NCBI GenBank assembly: GCA_944990035.1
Contig: CALYLX010000142.1
Location: 1,364,001 to 1,428,000 of the forward strand
Direction of reading: 5' to 3'
Length of the DNA stretch: 64,000 bases
From: Clitopilus passeckerianus
Lineage: Eukaryota > Basidiomycota > Agaricomycetes > Agaricales > Entolomataceae
Shown: positions 60,001 through 64,000 of the stretch, one piece after another
Numbering within the stretch: position 1 is the stretch's first letter
How the letters are laid out: each line of letters begins with the position of its first letter
The notes under the pieces: model-generated
What the model was told of the DNA's origin: nothing
Seen by the model: the letters and a program-made list of their open reading frames with translations, nothing else
Database searches by the model: none
Position numbers and translations under genes: made by a program

Positions 60001-63000
60001 GTTGGGAAGATGTGGTCAAGAAATAAGGTGGGTTCCCAGATATCGACCAACCTGAGTACGCCATCGATTGAGTAGGGGCGTACAAGCGAGCGGAGAAACT
60101 TCGCAGGACCTCATCGTTTACCACGAGCACGACAGATGGTTTCATCATGGTCTCCCGGGACCATGAGTGATTCAGATGGTCTCTGGGCAATGATGCCTGA
60201 AGAATCCGCGGACAGAACTCTGAGTACTGTATGTCTTTCGTTCCAGGGTAGCACGTCCAAGTCTATATGCATTAGGTCCTGATATCTCAGGTTTGAATGT
60301 GATAGTCCGGCAGCCAGCTAGGATTGGTTCGAACCGTGATGCACATACATCCTGTATGTGTTAGATTTGAAGGGTTGGATAGCGACACCAATGATAGCTG
60401 TCCATCCTGTTCCTGTATGCGGGTTAAACTAGGGGGATAGAAACTGAGATCTGCCAGGCAATGGCTATCAGAATCAGCGTCATGATTATGGAGAAATGTC
60501 GGCCAAGAGGTTGCCACAATGTGTGCAAGTCGCATGGACTCGAAATAGACTTCGTTGACCCATGCTTCAAAGTTCCTCGAGGGTGGGTCATCCGGTCAAC
60601 GCAACAAGGCGTCGGATGTGCGACGCGGTGAAAGTTGGACCAATAGTAACTCTAGTCTCTGGACATGTTTGAGATAGTGGTCGACTCTAAGTAGCAGTTG
60701 CTTCCGCGTCGGGGCTCTGATCAGCGCTGACGACGCGCCACACGGGGGTATAAACATGAGGCGCCCAAGCAGGTCGGACGCAAATGCAAAGAAAAGGAAA
60801 GTAGCATGATACGGAGGCAGTATACTCGAAAAGGCAATTGATGGATCATGGAGACGACATCTGCATCACGACCGATCGTCGTAGCTTGCCCCGTGTTGCT
60901 CCGACTCGCGTGGTATGAAGCTTGCAGGGACTAGAGGACTGTCTCCCCGCATTGCATGATGCAGCAAGCTACCTTTGGTGACATCCCTCCAGGAAGCACA
61001 GAAAGCGGGGAAGGGTCACAACTGTTGATACCCCAGTGCTGTTTCTGACAAATGAATTACTCAGAGTCGGCTCCGTTTCGCATCGAGGCACTTTCTGTCG
61101 TCTCTGCGATAGTCACCCGACGTTCTGATGCTTTAAACATTAATGTTCAATGCAAACGCGGGGAAACAAGCTTTGGTCTGGTGCTTCTTCATAATGACAC
61201 GGCTCTGCTTGCCGGTCGGATATCCACGTCGAAGGTTGCCAGCCGGACACGAAGTTCGCAAACGCTTGTTGCAATTCTCAGGATAGCTGAACTAGTGACA
61301 TCATGTCCTGGCCGAAACCGCCATGGTCCATGGCCTTCCTCCTGGCTGTACGCCATTCTTTAATGCTTCAGGTTTCCAGGCGCAGGACAAATACACGAGG
61401 TAGACCAGTGGTATTAACTTTAAGTTGCTGGCAGTCTGGTCAGGGGTTCGTCAACTCGTCCTCTCAATTACCTCTTCTACAGTCTGGGCATTGTCAGAGG
61501 ACATATGACAGCTCATTGGATACTCTCATGCCCCTCTGATCATCCGGATACGTTCGAGGTTGTCTCATGGGTGCCAGCTAAAGCCGTCTTGCCATCAAGA
61601 CGCTGATATCACCGCCTGTGGTGACACATCTGTTATCTTCCCCTAGCTGCACCATCTCAGGTTACAACGCTGGTGGTTGCATCCGGTCTGCATGTATTGT
61701 TACAGGTAGATCATCTATCGATCAGCCATGATTGGCTGAGGCAGACGGCAAAGCACAGTGTCCCTGTGTTCACGGGTCTTAGTCTATGCGTTTCACTACT
61801 GAGATAGGCATCCAGTCGAGTACGGGCTATTATGGTCGTTCTGTTTGCGACATGACCGCGTCCCACCAGTCAAGAGCCGCAAATCCACTGTTCCTCGCTG
61901 CAAAGTTCATCAGGTGGCGAACACCTGATGAGATTCCTGACTATGTCTGACTCACAAGGCGCTAAGTCCGGACAGCCGGCTTGGTCGCAATCCACTAGCC
62001 ACGCTCTCGCCACAGATTATCATCTGGAGCGGAATAAGCGGTCCTTACTTACTGCTTGAAGGCTGTGTTTCCCCGCACTGGCAAAGAGGCTGAATGCACA
62101 CACCGACGTACATCCGTTCCGGCATCAATCACGGAACACAACCTGTGGCCCCACATAGTTAATCCAGTTCGACCGCGTCTTGGACCGTCTTCCGAAGAGC
62201 TACCTCATCGTTTCTGTGTGGACCATGCTGGCCCCATCATGGTGATGAATGGAAGGTGAGGTGCGTGCCCACTTTTCATTTAACAGCCCAGCGAATGTCG
62301 GCTACACAGCTATAATGGGGTCTGCTGTTGTATGAAGGCTCCATTAAGCTGTTTTAGACGATAATAATTGTATTGTGTTGCCTAGACCGGTGCTAGGTGC
62401 ATTTCGTTTTGACAAAGGAACGCCGGCCGTGACATTTAATGCTTTATCGCCGTTTTGTACACCTTCGCTACGATGCTGAGCGCTCTTCCCACCTAACCCA
62501 GCGTAGTCATCGGAATGTGGATAGCCCAGAGGTGCACAGTCCGGGGTAATAGACTTTCTCGACGATGCCGAATTAAGGCGATAGTCACCCGAAAAAGCAA
62601 CGATTGTCACAATTGCTCCACAATCTATTGAATACTTTTGTGGTAAGGTTCCTGGATCCGTGAAGGGGGAGCATACCTCGAGACCAAGAGACTGAGCTAT
62701 TTTGGGTTCCGCATCGACAAGGCATTGGAAAAGTTCCAATAAATTAATTATATTGAGCCACTGACATAGTGAATTACGATACTGGAGCGATATGCAGCGA
62801 AATAGCTCCCCACTACTAGTAGCCAACCACCATACACTGCCTCAATCGAGCTCCATCCGAGTGAAATCGCATCCCGAATTTCGTCAAGTGTGCAAGCTTT
62901 TATTGACATCGATGTACCATATTTTCGGGGTGGTGTCTGGAGATGGGATGACCACGAGCCACACGGCTCAATCCGTTATCGTGGAGGCTGCTGCGCGGCA

Positions 63001-64000
63001 AGGAGGCAATGAGCTCCTATGATTCTGGTCCTCTTGCGGTAGGATCAGTTAGGAGGATCGACCTCATTGTCGAATGAATTGCATGGCCGAGGGTCAATTC
63101 CACCTATCGATTAACCTGTGGCCATCGTGCGATCTGCTCCGAAGAATGTTTGCATATGGACACCGTTAGTTCCTCGATCATGCGGAAGGAAAAGGTACGA
63201 AGGAAGTGGGTGCTCAGGCAGCCGCGGAGCCTGATTCTTCCTGCTTTCTTGCCGGAGGCAGAAGCAAGGAACCTCGGCGATAGGGAAGCAGGATCAAACT
63301 GGTGGCTCATTGGTTAAAGATAGGTCGAAGCTCCTTAGTAAGGAGAAGGACTGGCCTTTTAATGAGTAGGGACGCCATAGAACGAGGATTGTCAGGTGCA
63401 TATACGTGTAGCATGTGTACATTGACGCATCTCAGGGGCCAATGAACACGGAGAAGCGTGGTCCAGGACCAGGGAACATGATACGAGGAAAATTGGGGAT
63501 GGTACGTCTTTTCCGATTGGTCATTTGTGGAGACGGGGCTTCTCTCCCCGCCGATGTTCCCTGTTACTGGCTCGCTCGTTGAGACGACGAAGAGAGAAAT
63601 ACATTGGTTTCCATGCCAGGGTGAAGAGTTCAGAGAGCCCTTTCTACTGTACGGCGTACTCATCTGCGGTCGTCAAGTCCACCCCATTACCACTATTCGA
63701 CCAGAAGAGTAAGGCCAAGTACTAGTACGAAAGGTCTTAACATCCTATGAGCAACTGCGGTCAAAAGGAGGAGGCGAGTTTGTAGTATCTAATCTAGTAA
63801 TATGAGCCATAAGTTACTCTCATTTGCGAGTCGGACAGCCTATCAGCCTAGTGCCGTACTGCTCTTTGACTCCTTTCCCAGAGAGCCCGAGCGCACAGGC
63901 TTCGAATATGGCAATTTGCTTGAAAGTCTATCAGGTAGTCTCTTTGAGTTCAGTCGTGGCGTCGTCAGGGTCCACCATGGACCTCAGCAATCTCTATTTC
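57003..64000. other. Gene-poor region, no supported gene (7 kb)
   Basis: After a gene-dense 57 kb, I can support no coding gene here on either strand. All open frames are short (the longest is 160 codons, minus strand, 62344-62826) and none shows known motifs, conserved splice-linked exons, or reverse transcriptase, integrase or transposase signatures. I saw no long terminal repeats, tandem array or telomere-like repeat by eye. Several minus-strand frames around 58600-59200 and 59945-60535 have protein-like composition and could be remains of a decayed gene, but no family could be named. Could be decayed repeat sequence, a long noncoding RNA region, or the start of a gene-poor block. Confidence 0.45.

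Noticed and set aside
60315..60340. GGTTCGAACC, resembling a tRNA B box
   Set aside because: It is a simple palindrome with no cloverleaf around it.
61052..61363. 103-codon plus-strand frame in the empty region
   Set aside because: No family features or splice-linked neighbours.
62344..62826. 160-codon minus-strand frame, longest in the empty region
   Set aside because: No motif, no plausible exon partners, within expectation for chance in 7 kb.

Overview
This window is nuclear DNA of a mushroom-forming fungus (Basidiomycota, probably Agaricomycetes). The evidence is: almost every gene is cut by introns of about 45 to 65 bases with GT...AG ends; a seven-helix DUF6534 gene, a family typical of Agaricomycetes, is present; and the housekeeping proteins (Rtt109, Alg7, Tad3, Bud22, mL58/MRPL20, Tcp11/Sok1) are fungal in type. 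Genes were read by following conserved protein families across introns, so many exon borders are inferred and only the main ones were checked base by base.

Layout. 1-5 kb: 3' part of a cullin-1 gene (cut by the window edge) and a DUF6534 membrane protein in 22 tiny exons. 5-12 kb: RTT109 histone acetyltransferase, an unrecognised Ser/Pro-rich coiled-coil protein with three reading-frame breaks, and mitochondrial ribosomal protein L20. 12-18 kb: malic enzyme, a SET-domain/Tad3 fusion on the minus strand, and ALG7. 18-28 kb: isocitrate lyase, F-actin capping protein alpha, an unclassified gene remnant, a secreted beta-helix (GH28-like) hydrolase, and an RGS-domain membrane protein. 28-41 kb: four genes in a row on the minus strand (cytosine-deaminase-like amidohydrolase, Tcp11/Sok1 protein, V-ATPase subunit B, tubulin cofactor D). 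41-57 kb: BUD22, a small MYND-like zinc-finger protein, an MFS sugar transporter, a PP2C phosphatase, a NudC-domain protein, a short-chain dehydrogenase and a DUF4203-type membrane protein. 57-64 kb: about 7 kb in which I can support no gene.

Most genes are ordinary single-copy cell machinery: ubiquitin ligase scaffold, chromatin, tRNA editing, N-glycosylation, actin and tubulin handling, vacuolar acidification, ribosome biogenesis. Malic enzyme and isocitrate lyase are both central carbon enzymes, and the GH28-like enzyme and sugar transporter fit plant-material feeding, but there is no evidence of a biosynthetic cluster, mobile element, CRISPR array or dedicated defence system. The most notable observations are structural: the 22-exon gene with exons down to 10 bases, the SET-Tad3 fusion with a GC-AG intron, a PP2C gene whose first coding exon is only the ATG, the triple frame break at homopolymers, and the empty 7-kb end.
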